Shown: positions 48,706 through 57,085 of the stretch, one piece after another
Position numbering within the stretch: the first letter of the stretch is position 1
How the letters are laid out: each line of letters begins with the position of its first letter
NCBI RefSeq assembly: GCF_008520305.1
Contig: NZ_ML703256.1
Location: 120,815-184,814 of the forward strand
Direction: 5' to 3'
Length of the DNA stretch: 64,000 nucleotides
From: Mesorhizobium sp. SARCC-RB16n
Lineage (GTDB): Bacteria; Pseudomonadota; Alphaproteobacteria; Rhizobiales; Rhizobiaceae
The notes under the pieces: model-generated
What the model was told of the DNA's origin: nothing
Database searches by the model: none
Seen by the model: the letters and a program-made list of their open reading frames with translations, nothing else
Translations under genes and position numbers: made by a program

Positions 48706-49392
48706 CTAAATCGCGCTGTCCATGGACATCTTCGCTGCCGCTTTCGCCTTCAACAGGTGATTTTTCGAGGCTTTGCGGGCGGCCTTCTCGTCGCCGGCGG
48801 CGATGGATTCGAATATCTCCTTCATCTCCGCCAGGCTGCTTTGCGCTCTGCCTTCCAATGACATCGACCGTCCTCGAAAGAAGCTGATCCTGGCAACCAG
48901 GCCACGATGGACTTCCTCGAGGATCGGATTCCCGCAATTGGCGAGTATGATCGAATAGAAGTCCGCGGCGGTCATGACCTGCGCCAGGCTGTCATTGCTG
49001 GATGCCGCCTCCTCGAATGCCGAGAGAGATTTCTCGAGTTCACGCAACTGCTCCGGGGAAATTCTCGACGCGCATCGTCCCGCCGCCTCGACTTCCAGCA
49101 ACTCTCGAACCTCGTAGATGGCTGTTGCCACCTCCCACGAAAGTGACGGTATCGACGGTCCGCGGTTGGGTACGATCTCGATCAGGCGCTCGGCCTCGAG
49201 ACTGCGCAAAGCCTCCCTTAGCGAAGGGCGACTGATGCCGAGTTGCGTGCACAGCTGACTCTCGATGAGGCGGCTTCCCGGCTGGAACAATCCGGAGAAG
49301 ATGGCGAGCCGTAACTTGTCGACGGTCTCCCGTTGCACCGTCCGTGGCGAAATTCGCAAATTCAAATCTGGAGGCATCTCTAAACGTCTCAT
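48706..49392 (-). CDS. GntR/FadR-family regulator of the vitamin B6 degradation cluster
   Basis: 228 aa. A winged HTH at ~residues 15-75 (VDKLRLAIFSGLFQPGSRLI, LCTQLGISRPSLREALRSLE) is followed by an all-helical FCD effector domain (VRELLEVEAAGRCASRISPE, ending with the KNHLLKAKAAAKM helix). FadR-type regulators usually repress catabolic genes until their substrate binds. The gene lies between pyridoxine 4-oxidase and the divergent degradation operon, with palindromic sites in the intergenic region. The ATG at 49392 is chosen; TTG 49407 and ATG 49377 are alternatives. The effector is probably a B6 vitamer or pathway intermediate (inference). Confidence 0.88.
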   Translation of the reverse strand: MRRLEMPPDLNLRISPRTVQRETVDKLRLAIFSGLFQPGSRLIESQLCTQLGISRPSLREALRSLEAERLIEIVPNRGPSIPSLSWEVATAIYEVRELLEVEAAGRCASRISPEQLRELEKSLSAFEEAASSNDSLAQVMTAADFYSIILANCGNPILEEVHRGLVARISFFRGRSMSLEGRAQSSLAEMKEIFESIAAGDEKAARKASKNHLLKAKAAAKMSMDSAI

Positions 49393-49445
49393 GGGTTTGA
49401 GTCGCAATCTTCGGAAGCAGCATACGCCACGCCGTAAAAAATAGC

Positions 49446-49467
49446 CAGATTGTCAAATCTGAAGATT
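49446..49467. promoter_or_regulatory. Candidate GntR operator: overlapping AGATT/AATCT palindromes
   Basis: CAGATT-GTCA-AATCTG (49446-49461) is a perfect 6+6 palindrome. Its right arm is reused in a second one, AATCT-GA-AGATT (49456-49467). A longer dyad, ATTGTC-N25-GACAAT (49449-49485), overlaps both. All lie in the 150-bp gap between the GntR gene and the AAMS hydrolase gene, where a divergent regulator would bind. Confidence 0.6.
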
Positions 49468-49548
49468 GCAAGAATGTCAGACAATCCGCTTGACGTCCCC
49501 GTGGCTGTATGATCCTTTTGAAGGAGACGGGCAGTGATGGTGAGGATC

Positions 49549-50385
49549 ATGGACATGACGGCGGAGATAAGCTGCGACCAATTTGGCTCGCGACGCGTCG
49601 ATGCCGATCGCATTGCCTTGAATGTGCGCGAGGGGGGTAACGGCCCGTTGATGCTGTTTTTCCATGGCATAACGTCCAACTCCGCGGTCTTCACGCCGTT
49701 GATGGCTCGGCTCTCGGATCGCTTCACGACCGTGGCCGTCGACCAGAGAGGGCATGGCCTCAGCGACAAGCCGGAAAGCGGCTACCAGGCGAATGACTAT
49801 GCTGACGACATTGCCGGCCTGATCCGCACGCTCGACCGCGGCCCTGCCATCCTCATCGGACATTCGCTTGGCGCGAGAAATTCCGTCACGGCCGCAATGA
49901 GATATCCGGAACTGGTGCGGTCGGTCGTCGCAATCGACTTCACGCCTTACATCGAGACCGAGGCGCTTGATGCGCTGGAAGCCCGCGTGAACGCGGGAAG
50001 CCAGCTTTTCGAGGGTATCGATGCCGTCGAATCCTATCTTGCCGGCCGTTATCCAAACATTCCCGCCGCCGCCATCAGGATCAGGGCCGAAAGCGCCTAT
50101 CATCGGGTCGACGGCGGCCTGCGGCCATTGGCGTCGCCCGCAGCCATGGCCCAGACAGCCAAGGGCCTGCGATCGGACCTGGTGCCTGCCTATCGGGACG
50201 TGACGAAGCCCGTTCTCATCGTTCGGGGTGAGGCGAGCAAATTGGTTTCGGCGGCGGCGCTGGCAAAAACATGCCGGCTGCGGCCCGATCTGCCCGTGGT
50301 CGTCGTCCCGGGCGCCGACCATTACGTCAACGAGGTAGCTCCCGAGATCACGCTGAAAGCCATCACGAATTTCATCGACGCCTGA
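49549..50385 (+). CDS. (E)-2-(acetamidomethylene)succinate hydrolase (AAMS hydrolase)
   Basis: Alpha/beta hydrolase cleaving AAMS to succinic semialdehyde, acetate, ammonia and CO2, the last step of B6 degradation (EC 3.5.1.29). Counting from ATG 49549 (278 aa), the triad Ser106 (IGHSLGARNS), Asp130 (VVAIDFTPYIE) and His258 (GADHYVNE) falls at the numbers I recall for the M. loti enzyme (mlr6787). The oxyanion loop is LFFHGITSNS. GTG 49534 and ATG 49537 have a better ribosome site (AAGGAG) and may be the true start, adding 4-5 residues. First gene of the plus-strand degradation operon. Confidence 0.93.
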   Translation: MDMTAEISCDQFGSRRVDADRIALNVREGGNGPLMLFFHGITSNSAVFTPLMARLSDRFTTVAVDQRGHGLSDKPESGYQANDYADDIAGLIRTLDRGPAILIGHSLGARNSVTAAMRYPELVRSVVAIDFTPYIETEALDALEARVNAGSQLFEGIDAVESYLAGRYPNIPAAAIRIRAESAYHRVDGGLRPLASPAAMAQTAKGLRSDLVPAYRDVTKPVLIVRGEASKLVSAAALAKTCRLRPDLPVVVVPGADHYVNEVAPEITLKAITNFIDA

Positions 50386-50430
50386 CGGCCCCAGCACGCC
50401 GTCTTCTTGTACGCAGCATCAGGATAGAAA

Positions 50431-51570
50431 ATGGCCAATGTAAACAAAACCCAGGGTAAGGCGCGCCGTGCCGAGGTCGCTGGCGGCGGCTTTGCCGGCC
50501 TGACAGCCGCCATCGCTCTGAGGCAGAACGGTTGGGACGTCAGGCTGCACGAAAAGAGCTCGGAGCTCCGGGCATTCGGCGCGGGTATCTATCTCTGGCA
50601 CAATGGCCTTCGCGTGCTCGAAGGACTGGGCACCCTGGATGATGTTCTCCAGGGCTCCCATACGCCTCCGACCTACGAGACCTGGATGCATAACAAGTCC
50701 GTTTCCAAGGAGACGTTCAACGGTCTTCCCTGGCGCATCATGACCCGGAGCCACCTGCACGATGCCCTGGTCAACCGCGCCCGTGCGCTGGGTGTCGACA
50801 TATCAGTCAACTCCGAAGCGGTCGCCGCCGATCCGGAAGGCCGCCTGACTCTTCAGACCGGAGAGGTTCTCGAGGCCGACTTGATCGTCGGTGCCGACGG
50901 CGTTGGCTCCAAGGTCAGGGATTCCATCGGCTTCAAACAGGACCGGTGGGTTTCGAAAGATGGTCTCATCCGGCTGATCGTGCCTCGCAAGAAGAAGGAA
51001 CTCGGTTACGGCGAGTGGGACAACACCATAGACATGTGGAATTTCTGGCCGCGCGTTCAACGAATACTCTACTCGCCCTGCAACGAAAATGAGCTCTATC
51101 TCGGCCTCATGGCTCCAGCCGCCGATCCCCGCGGGTCGCAGGTTCCGATAGACCTCGATGTTTGGGTCGAGATGTTCCCCTTTCTCGAACCGTGCCTGAT
51201 CGAGGCGGCGAAGCTGAAAACCGCAAGGTACGACAAGTACGAGACGACCAAGCTGGATAGCTGGACAAGAGGCAAGGTCGCCCTTGTGGGCGATGCCGCG
51301 CATGCGATGTGCCCGGCTCTTGCTCAGGGCGCTGGTTGCGCGATGGTCAATGCGTTTAGCCTGTCGCAAGACCTGGAGGCGGGCTCTTCGGTCGAAGATG
51401 CACTCGTCGCGTGGGAGAAGCGCATTCGCCCCATCACCGATCGCTGCCAGGCCCTGTCCGGCGACTATGCGGCGAACCGCTCGCTGTCGAAGGGGAACAT
51501 GTTCACGCCGGCGGCCCTGGAAGCAGCCCGCTACGACCCGCTGCGCCGCGTCTACTCATGGCCGCAGTAG
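50431..51570 (+). CDS. 2-Methyl-3-hydroxypyridine-5-carboxylate oxygenase (MHPCO)
   Basis: Flavoprotein aromatic hydroxylase that opens the pyridine ring of MHPC, using NAD(P)H and O2, to give AAMS. 379 aa, identical in length to the M. loti enzyme (mlr6788) and nearly identical to its sequence as I remember it. The FAD site is EVAGGGFAGLTAAIALRQNG, and the second motif is DLIVGADGVGSKVRD. The flavin/ribityl motif is GDAAHAMCPALAQGAG. The substrate-binding residues Arg211 and Tyr223 are present (VQRILYSPCNENELYL). It is unusual in combining hydroxylation with ring cleavage. ATG with AGGATAG upstream, 45 bp after the hydrolase. Confidence 0.96.
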   Translation: MANVNKTQGKARRAEVAGGGFAGLTAAIALRQNGWDVRLHEKSSELRAFGAGIYLWHNGLRVLEGLGTLDDVLQGSHTPPTYETWMHNKSVSKETFNGLPWRIMTRSHLHDALVNRARALGVDISVNSEAVAADPEGRLTLQTGEVLEADLIVGADGVGSKVRDSIGFKQDRWVSKDGLIRLIVPRKKKELGYGEWDNTIDMWNFWPRVQRILYSPCNENELYLGLMAPAADPRGSQVPIDLDVWVEMFPFLEPCLIEAAKLKTARYDKYETTKLDSWTRGKVALVGDAAHAMCPALAQGAGCAMVNAFSLSQDLEAGSSVEDALVAWEKRIRPITDRCQALSGDYAANRSLSKGNMFTPAALEAARYDPLRRVYSWPQ

Positions 51571-51637
51571 CGCCGGACAAGCCGGTCAACGAATTAATCG
51601 GCGCGCGCGCAAGCAGCGCTCCCTTCAGGAGATAAAG

Positions 51638-52228
51638 ATGAACTATTCCAGTGAAGTCGAACGGGACTACGATGTCAGGGGTTGGTACGCCTCGGTCCAG
51701 GAAAGCCGGCATGACGGCGGCCAGCCTGGCGACACCCTCGTCAAAGTCGCGACAGGCGTCGTCATACGCAATCCGTTCGCCGGAAAGTTCGTCGCGGAAT
51801 TGTCCGAGCTGACGGATCCGAGCTCAGCCATCGGTCATGCGCTCGGTGAGCGGGCCGTGGCGCTGCTCGGCAACAGGCCGGTCGAAAGCTATGGCAAGGG
51901 CGGTATCGCGGGTACATCAGGCGAACAGGAACATGTCGTCGCCTGCATCACCACGGTGTTCGGAGATCCGCTGCGGCAGCAGGTCGGGGGCGGCAAGGCC
52001 TGGATTTCGTCGGTCAGCAAGGTCGCCGCCGCCGGCACATCCATCGATATCCCGCTTGCCCACAAGGACGAGCTCTACATCCGTTCCCACTATGATGCCG
52101 TCACGTTTTCCGTGCCGGACGGCCCACGCCCCGATGAGCTTTTGATCTGCGTCGCCGTCGCATCGGGTCCGCGCGTGCATCAGCGCGTCGGCGGCAAAAC
52201 CGTCGCCGACCTCAAGGCCGGTGTCTAG
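51638..52228 (+). CDS. DUF1185 / 'amino acid synthesis' family protein
   Basis: 196 aa from the ATG at 51638 with AGGAG 6 bp upstream; a longer frame overlapping the oxygenase gene is rejected. It belongs to PF06684, a small family named from genome context only. Conserved-looking blocks are VVIRNPFAGKFVAELSELTD, GKGGIAGTSGEQEHVVACIT and IDIPLAHKDELYIRSHYDAV. Cytoplasmic, with no known catalytic motif. It sits between the oxygenase and the PEBP-like gene in the B6 operon and is retained at the equivalent position in M. loti as far as I recall. No step of the pathway is assigned to it. Possible roles are isomerisation or hydrolysis of ring-opened intermediates. Confidence 0.85.
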   Translation: MNYSSEVERDYDVRGWYASVQESRHDGGQPGDTLVKVATGVVIRNPFAGKFVAELSELTDPSSAIGHALGERAVALLGNRPVESYGKGGIAGTSGEQEHVVACITTVFGDPLRQQVGGGKAWISSVSKVAAAGTSIDIPLAHKDELYIRSHYDAVTFSVPDGPRPDELLICVAVASGPRVHQRVGGKTVADLKAGV

Positions 52229-52258
52229 TTCGATCGAAATTGGCGAAGGACGAATTCC

Positions 52259-52717
52259 ATGCCCCTGAACATCAAGGACCTCAAGATCACTTCGGCGGAT
52301 TTCAAGCCGCTCGGGAAATTGCGCGACGAGCATGCCGGCGACAAGGGCAACGTATTGCCCAGGCTTACGGTCAGCGGCGTCCCGGCAGGCACGAAGGAGC
52401 TCGCGGTCATCTGCCATGATCCCGACGCGCCCTTGCCCAACGGCTTCACGCACTGGGTCGTCTACGGCATCGATCCGTCGACCACCGATCTTTCGGACGC
52501 GCAGGAAAAGTTTCGCGTCGGGCCCAACGGCGCCGGCGGCAAGCAGTATTACGGGCCTCAGCCGCCCGCTGGCCATGGAGAGCATCACTACTACTTCTGG
52601 GTCTATGCCCTGGACACGAAGGTCGAAGGGACACCCACCAGGGAGGAGTTCCTCCAGAAATATGCCGGAAACATCATCGAGCAAAATCGGATCGTCGGCA
52701 TCTACGAAAACAAGTGA
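52259..52717 (+). CDS. PEBP / YbhB-YbcL family protein
   Basis: 152 aa of the phosphatidylethanolamine-binding / Raf-kinase-inhibitor-like fold. The family anion-binding site is made by AVICHDPDAPLPNGFTHWVV and YYGPQPPAGHGEHHYYFWVY. No signal peptide, so it is cytoplasmic, like E. coli YbhB and unlike YbcL. It lies 30 bp after the DUF1185 gene and 72 bp before the decarboxylase, all on one strand. The known vitamin B6 enzymes do not include a PEBP protein; binding of an anionic pyridine carboxylate or phosphate is conceivable but unproven. Confidence 0.88.
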   Translation: MPLNIKDLKITSADFKPLGKLRDEHAGDKGNVLPRLTVSGVPAGTKELAVICHDPDAPLPNGFTHWVVYGIDPSTTDLSDAQEKFRVGPNGAGGKQYYGPQPPAGHGEHHYYFWVYALDTKVEGTPTREEFLQKYAGNIIEQNRIVGIYENK

Positions 52718-52789
52718 AATCCGCGGCCTCGGCGACCGATAACAAGAACAAAAATGGTCGCCATCGCCGCGCAATGGGAGAATTTGGAA

Positions 52790-53512
52790 ATGAAAGACAA
52801 CAGCCCGGCGCGCCAGACGGTCTTCGAAGAGCTGGTCACAGCGACGAAGATCCTTCTGAACGAAGGCATTCTGGACACGTTCGGACACATCAGCGCCCGT
52901 GACCCCGACGATCCCGAAAGCTTCTTTCTGGCCCAGAAGCTTGCTCCGAGCCTTATAACCGTCGGTGACATCCAGCGTTTCAATCTCGACGGCGAGACGT
53001 CGGATAACAGACCCTCCTATCTTGAGCGCTACATCCACAGCGAGATCTACAAGGCGCGGCCCGACGTTCAGTGTGTGCTCCACACCCATTCTCCGGCCGT
53101 CCTGCCGTACTGCTTCGTCGATACGCCGCTTCGGCCGGTCACCCACATGGGAGCTTTCATCGGCGAGTCAGTCCCGGTCTACGAGATTCGCGACAAGAAT
53201 GGCGACGAGACGGATCTCTTCGGCGGCAGCTCCGGGGTCTGCGCTGATATCGCCGAAAGTCTCGGCAACCAGACCGTGGTCCTCATGGCACGGCATGGCG
53301 TCGTCAATGTCGGCAACTCCGTGCGGGAGGTCGTCTTCCGCGCCTTCTATCTCGAGCAGGAAGCGGCAGCGCTCACGGCCGGCCTGCAGATCGGCAATAT
53401 CAAATATCTGTCGCCGGGCGAGATAAAGACGGCGGGAAAACTCGTCGGTGCCCAGATCGATCGAGGATGGAATCACTGGTCGCAGCGTCTGAGAGAGGCC
53501 GGCCTGGCCTAG
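52790..53512 (+). CDS. 3-Hydroxy-2-methylpyridine-4,5-dicarboxylate 4-decarboxylase (HMPDC decarboxylase)
   Basis: Class II aldolase/adducin-fold decarboxylase that removes the 4-carboxylate of HMPDC to give MHPC (EC 4.1.1.51). 240 aa from the ATG at 52790 (GGGAG upstream); the earlier ATG at 52754 is less likely. Metal ligands are in [10 protein letters not shown] and [11 protein letters not shown], with the acid in [11 protein letters not shown]. The sequence closely matches M. loti mlr6791 as I remember it ([19 protein letters not shown]). Activity is thought to need a divalent metal, Mn in the M. loti protein. A hairpin follows the stop. Confidence 0.94.
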   Translation: MKDNSPARQTVFEELVTATKILLNEGILDTFGHISARDPDDPESFFLAQKLAPSLITVGDIQRFNLDGETSDNRPSYLERYIHSEIYKARPDVQCVLHTHSPAVLPYCFVDTPLRPVTHMGAFIGESVPVYEIRDKNGDETDLFGGSSGVCADIAESLGNQTVVLMARHGVVNVGNSVREVVFRAFYLEQEAAALTAGLQIGNIKYLSPGEIKTAGKLVGAQIDRGWNHWSQRLREAGLA

Positions 53513-53533
53513 TGCCGGCCGCCTTGAGGAATA

Positions 53534-53569
53534 CCTGGTCCATCCGGGTCTGGGCCGGGATGGTCCAGG
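53534..53569 (+). repeat. Long hairpin between the decarboxylase and 4-pyridoxate dehydrogenase genes
   Basis: A 12-bp inverted repeat (CCTGGTCCATCC / GGATGGTCCAGG) with one mismatch and a 12-nt loop lies in the 102-bp gap. It is followed by CTCAGTTTC rather than a T-tract, so an RNA-processing or partial-attenuation element is more likely than a full terminator. Confidence 0.6.
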
Positions 53570-53614
53570 CTCAGTTTCAATAGTTCCCTGGCGCAGGAGC
53601 GCCGGATCAAGGCA

Positions 53615-55264
53615 ATGAAACGCACCATGCCGCACGCGGAAAGTTACGACTACATCATCGTTGGGGCCGGATCGGCCGGCTGCGTGCTGGCCAACCGGTT
53701 GAGCGCTGACCCGGCATGTTCGGTGCTGTTGCTCGAGGCCGGCGGCTGGGACCGCGACCCCATGATCCACATACCGCTTGGCTGGGGAAAAATCCTGACC
53801 GAGCGCCGCCACGACTGGATGTATTTCTGCGAGCCGGAGGACAATGTCGGCGGACGCAGGGTCGAGTGCGCCCGCGGCAAGGTGATCGGCGGGTCGTCGT
53901 CGACCAACGCCATGGCCTATGTGCGGGGAAATCGCGGCGATTACGACCGTTGGGCGGCCAGCGGGCTCCAAGACTGGTCGTACGAGAAGGTCCTGCCTTA
54001 TTTCCGGAAGCAGGAAAGCTGGGAAGGGGGCGCGAACCACTTTCGTGGTGGCAAGGGTCCGGTCAGCACCCAGTTGTGCCGCTACAAGGACACGCTGATC
54101 GACGCCTTCGCGCAAGCCAGCGTGGAGGCAGGGTATCCACAAACGGACGACTACAATGGTGAGCGGCAGGAAGGATTCGGTCGCCTCCAGATGACGATTT
54201 CGAAAGGTCGGCGCAGCTCGACCGCGTCCGCCTATCTGCGGCCGGTCTTGAAGCGGCCCAATTTGACCGTCCTGACCGGAGCGACGGCGACGAAGATCAC
54301 CCTGGAGGGCAGGCGCGCCACCGGGGTGGTTGTGAACCATGGCGGCGGCGAACGGACGGTCGTCGCCCGCAAGGAGGTCCTGCTCTCGGGCGGCGTCATC
54401 AACACGCCGCAACTCCTGATGCTGTCCGGCATCGGGGCGCCGGAGGAGCTCGCGACGCACGGTATCCAGACGCGGGTCGACCTGCCGGCGGTCGGCAAGA
54501 ACCTGCAGGATCACGTCTCGGTCATCCTCATGTACCGACGCCGGGCTCCGGGCGGCCCTTTCCTTCGCAACATGCGTGCCGATCGGATCGGGTTGGATTT
54601 CGCCAAGACCTACTTCACGGGACGGGGTTTTTCCGGCGATGTCCCCGGCGGGGTTGTCGCCTTCCTGAAAAGCGGTCCGGCGCGGCCGTTGCCGGATGTG
54701 CAACTGCTGTTCACGGCGGCTCCGCTCGCCGCGTGGCCGTACCTCAAGCCGTTCAAGGCGCCGTTCCCGGACGGTTTCGCCACGCGGATCGTGGCGACGC
54801 AGCCTGAAAGCCGGGGTGAGGTGAAACTGGCCTCGGCCGATCCTCTCGCGGCACCGCTGATCCACCAGAATTTCCTCGCCTCGCCGAAGGACTGGGAGTC
54901 CCTTCGCGCCGGTTTCCGGGTGGCCAGGGATCTCGCGGCGCAGCCTTCCATGCGGCCCTTTATCGAGGCGGAGTTCTTTCCCGGCCCGAATTGCCAGAGC
55001 GACGACGAGATCGACGAGCATATCCGCAAGACCTCGATCACCGTGCACCATCCGGCAGGGACCTGCCGGATGGGCGCCGACGCGGCCTCCGTCGTCGACC
55101 CGCAATTGCGACTTCGCGGCGTCGACGGGCTGAGGGTGGTGGACGCGTCCGTCATGCCCGACCTGGTCTGCGGAAACATCAACGCGGCGGTCATCATGAT
55201 TGCCGAGAAGGCCGCCGACCTCATCGCGGCATCAAAAGCAGCAACGGAAAGCAGGGCAGCGTGA
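53615..55264 (+). CDS. 4-Pyridoxate (4-pyridoxic acid) dehydrogenase, GMC family
   Basis: FAD enzyme oxidising the 5-hydroxymethyl group of 4-pyridoxate to an aldehyde (5-formyl-3-hydroxy-2-methylpyridine-4-carboxylate). 549 aa. FAD site [23 protein letters not shown] signatures [19 protein letters not shown] and [16 protein letters not shown]; active-site His478-His479 ([13 protein letters not shown]). In M. loti (mlr6792) the enzyme is membrane-associated and passes electrons to an acceptor other than O2. The gene lies between decarboxylase and FHMPC dehydrogenase, as in M. loti. Its TGA overlaps the next ATG by one base. Start ATG 53615; ATG 53627 is possible. Confidence 0.9.
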   Translation: MKRTMPHAESYDYIIVGAGSAGCVLANRLSADPACSVLLLEAGGWDRDPMIHIPLGWGKILTERRHDWMYFCEPEDNVGGRRVECARGKVIGGSSSTNAMAYVRGNRGDYDRWAASGLQDWSYEKVLPYFRKQESWEGGANHFRGGKGPVSTQLCRYKDTLIDAFAQASVEAGYPQTDDYNGERQEGFGRLQMTISKGRRSSTASAYLRPVLKRPNLTVLTGATATKITLEGRRATGVVVNHGGGERTVVARKEVLLSGGVINTPQLLMLSGIGAPEELATHGIQTRVDLPAVGKNLQDHVSVILMYRRRAPGGPFLRNMRADRIGLDFAKTYFTGRGFSGDVPGGVVAFLKSGPARPLPDVQLLFTAAPLAAWPYLKPFKAPFPDGFATRIVATQPESRGEVKLASADPLAAPLIHQNFLASPKDWESLRAGFRVARDLAAQPSMRPFIEAEFFPGPNCQSDDEIDEHIRKTSITVHHPAGTCRMGADAASVVDPQLRLRGVDGLRVVDASVMPDLVCGNINAAVIMIAEKAADLIAASKAATESRAA

Positions 55265-56193
55265 TGATCCAGCGTATCGCCATCATCGGTCTGGGTACGA
55301 TGGGACCAGGCATGGCCGCCCGGCTCGCCAGGGGTGGCTTGCAGGTGACCGCCTACGATGTTGCCCCGGCAGCTATCGAGCGCGCAGGGTCAATGCTGAG
55401 CACGGCCGGGTCCGTGCTCGATGCCCTGGGTATCGCGGCCCCGCCGGCGGGTGCCGGAACGGTTCGCTTCACGGATGACATCGGCGACGCGGTATCCGGT
55501 GCCGATCTCGTCATCGAGAACGTTCCTGAAAACATCTCGATCAAGGCCGATGTCTATCGCACGATCGACAGCCTCATAGCATCGGACACGATCGTCGCAT
55601 CCGACACCTCGGGCATCCCGATCACCAAGCTGCAAGCGCATATCTCGCATCCCGAGCGGATGGTGGGCATGCACTGGTCGAACCCGCCGCACATCATCCC
55701 GATGATCGAGGTGATCGCCGGCGAGAAGACGGCGCCGCAGACCGTGGCTGTTATCCGCGACCTGATCCGCTCGATCGGCCTCTTGCCGGTGGTGGTGAAG
55801 AAGGACGTTCCGGGCTTCGTCGAAAACCGCGTGCTCTATGCGCTGCTGCGCGAGGCGGTCGATCTTGTCGAGCGCGGTGTCATCGAGCCGGAAGATCTCG
55901 ACACCTGCGTTTCCTGGGGCATCGGCTACAAGATCGCCGTGGTCGGGCCGATGGCGCTGCTGGATATGGCGGGCCTCGATATCTACAAGTCCGTCTCGTC
56001 CTTCCTCAACGCCGATCTCTCCAATCGCGACGACGTTGCGCCGATGGTGCTGGAAAAGACGAACGCGTCGAAGCTCGGCATCAAGTCGGGGGAGGGCATG
56101 TTCTCCTACACGCCCGAGCAGATAAAGGCGCTGCAAGGCGAACGCGCGCGCAAGCTCGTCGCGGTGCGACGCATCCTGGAGGGCCGGGAGTAG
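55264..56193 (+). CDS. FHMPC dehydrogenase (3-hydroxyacyl-CoA dehydrogenase fold)
   Basis: NAD-dependent oxidation of 5-formyl-3-hydroxy-2-methylpyridine-4-carboxylate to the 4,5-dicarboxylate, the step before HMPDC decarboxylase. 309 aa. Rossmann motif IAIIGLGTMGPGMAARLARG, then ADLVIENVPENISIKADVYR and SDTSGIPITKL. His137 (ERMVGMHWSNPPH) is at the number I recall as catalytic in M. loti mlr6793. An aldehyde dehydrogenase built on a hydroxyacyl-CoA dehydrogenase fold is unusual, and general annotation would call it 3-hydroxybutyryl-CoA dehydrogenase. Start ATG 55264, coupled by TGATG to the gene before. Confidence 0.93.
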   Translation: MIQRIAIIGLGTMGPGMAARLARGGLQVTAYDVAPAAIERAGSMLSTAGSVLDALGIAAPPAGAGTVRFTDDIGDAVSGADLVIENVPENISIKADVYRTIDSLIASDTIVASDTSGIPITKLQAHISHPERMVGMHWSNPPHIIPMIEVIAGEKTAPQTVAVIRDLIRSIGLLPVVVKKDVPGFVENRVLYALLREAVDLVERGVIEPEDLDTCVSWGIGYKIAVVGPMALLDMAGLDIYKSVSSFLNADLSNRDDVAPMVLEKTNASKLGIKSGEGMFSYTPEQIKALQGERARKLVAVRRILEGRE

Positions 56194-56254
56194 CCAATGA
56201 CACATCGTGCTCACAAGGCCGGTCGGATTGGGGCACCGCATGGAGGGCCAAGCC

Positions 56255-57085
56255 ATGCGTGTTGAGACCATTCGGGCAGCCGGCGGCCGGCCGGCCCATA
56301 TCCGCCACGACGACCTGATCTCCGCCAAGGGCGTTTCGGTGGTCATGGCCAGGCAACTGGTTCTGCAGAATATAGATCTGTCGGTACCGAAGGGATCGTT
56401 TGTTTCTCTCATCGGTCCTTCCGGTTGCGGCAAGAGCACCTTGCTCAAGGTTCTGGCCGGGCTTGTAAATCCGACAAGCGGCAGCGTTTCGATCGCCGGG
56501 CTTTCGCCGGTCGAGGCGGCGCGCAAGCGCATGATCGGCCTCGTCTTCCAGGACGCCAACCTGCTTCCCTGGAAGAATGCGGTCGACAATGCATCCATGC
56601 TGCTCGGCATCGCCGACAAGTCATTGTCGCGCACGGATTTGCGGGCACGCGGACAGGAGATGCTTGAACTGGTGGGGCTTGGCGACAGCGCCCACAAGCG
56701 TCCAAACGAATTGTCGGGCGGCATGCGCCAGCGCGTCGCCATCGCGCGGGCCTTGGCGCTCGATCCCGCGGTGCTGCTGATGGACGAGCCGTTCGGCGCG
56801 CTCGATGCCATTACCCGCGATTCGATGGGTCAGTCGCTGCTGGAGATCTGGCAGCGCACCGGCAAGACCATCGTTCTTGTCACCCACTCCATCGACGAGG
56901 CCATTCACCTGTCCCGCCATGTCCATGTGCTGGGGATCAAGCCCGGCCGGATCACCGAGAGCCTCGACATTGGTCTGCCCTATCCACGCGACCTGTCGGT
57001 GACGGAAGATCCGGAGTTCGTCAGGCTGGTGGTTCAACTGCGCACGATGCTGCGCGCCAGCCACCAACCGGGAGGCGCGTCATGA
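56255..57085 (+). CDS. ABC transporter ATP-binding protein, NMT1/taurine-type importer
   Basis: 276 aa from the ATG at 56255 (GGAGGG 8 bp upstream). Walker A SLIGPSGCGKSTLLKVLAGL, Q-loop LVFQDANLLPWKNAV, signature LSGGMRQRVAIARAL, Walker B VLLMDEPFGALDAITRD, and switch His in VTHSIDEAIHLS. It belongs to the SsuB/TauB/ThiZ class that serves sulfonate, nitrate and pyrimidine importers. The ATGA overlap with the permease and the position right after the B6 enzymes suggest import of a B6 vitamer or pyridine acid (inference). Confidence 0.9.
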   Translation: MRVETIRAAGGRPAHIRHDDLISAKGVSVVMARQLVLQNIDLSVPKGSFVSLIGPSGCGKSTLLKVLAGLVNPTSGSVSIAGLSPVEAARKRMIGLVFQDANLLPWKNAVDNASMLLGIADKSLSRTDLRARGQEMLELVGLGDSAHKRPNELSGGMRQRVAIARALALDPAVLLMDEPFGALDAITRDSMGQSLLEIWQRTGKTIVLVTHSIDEAIHLSRHVHVLGIKPGRITESLDIGLPYPRDLSVTEDPEFVRLVVQLRTMLRASHQPGGAS

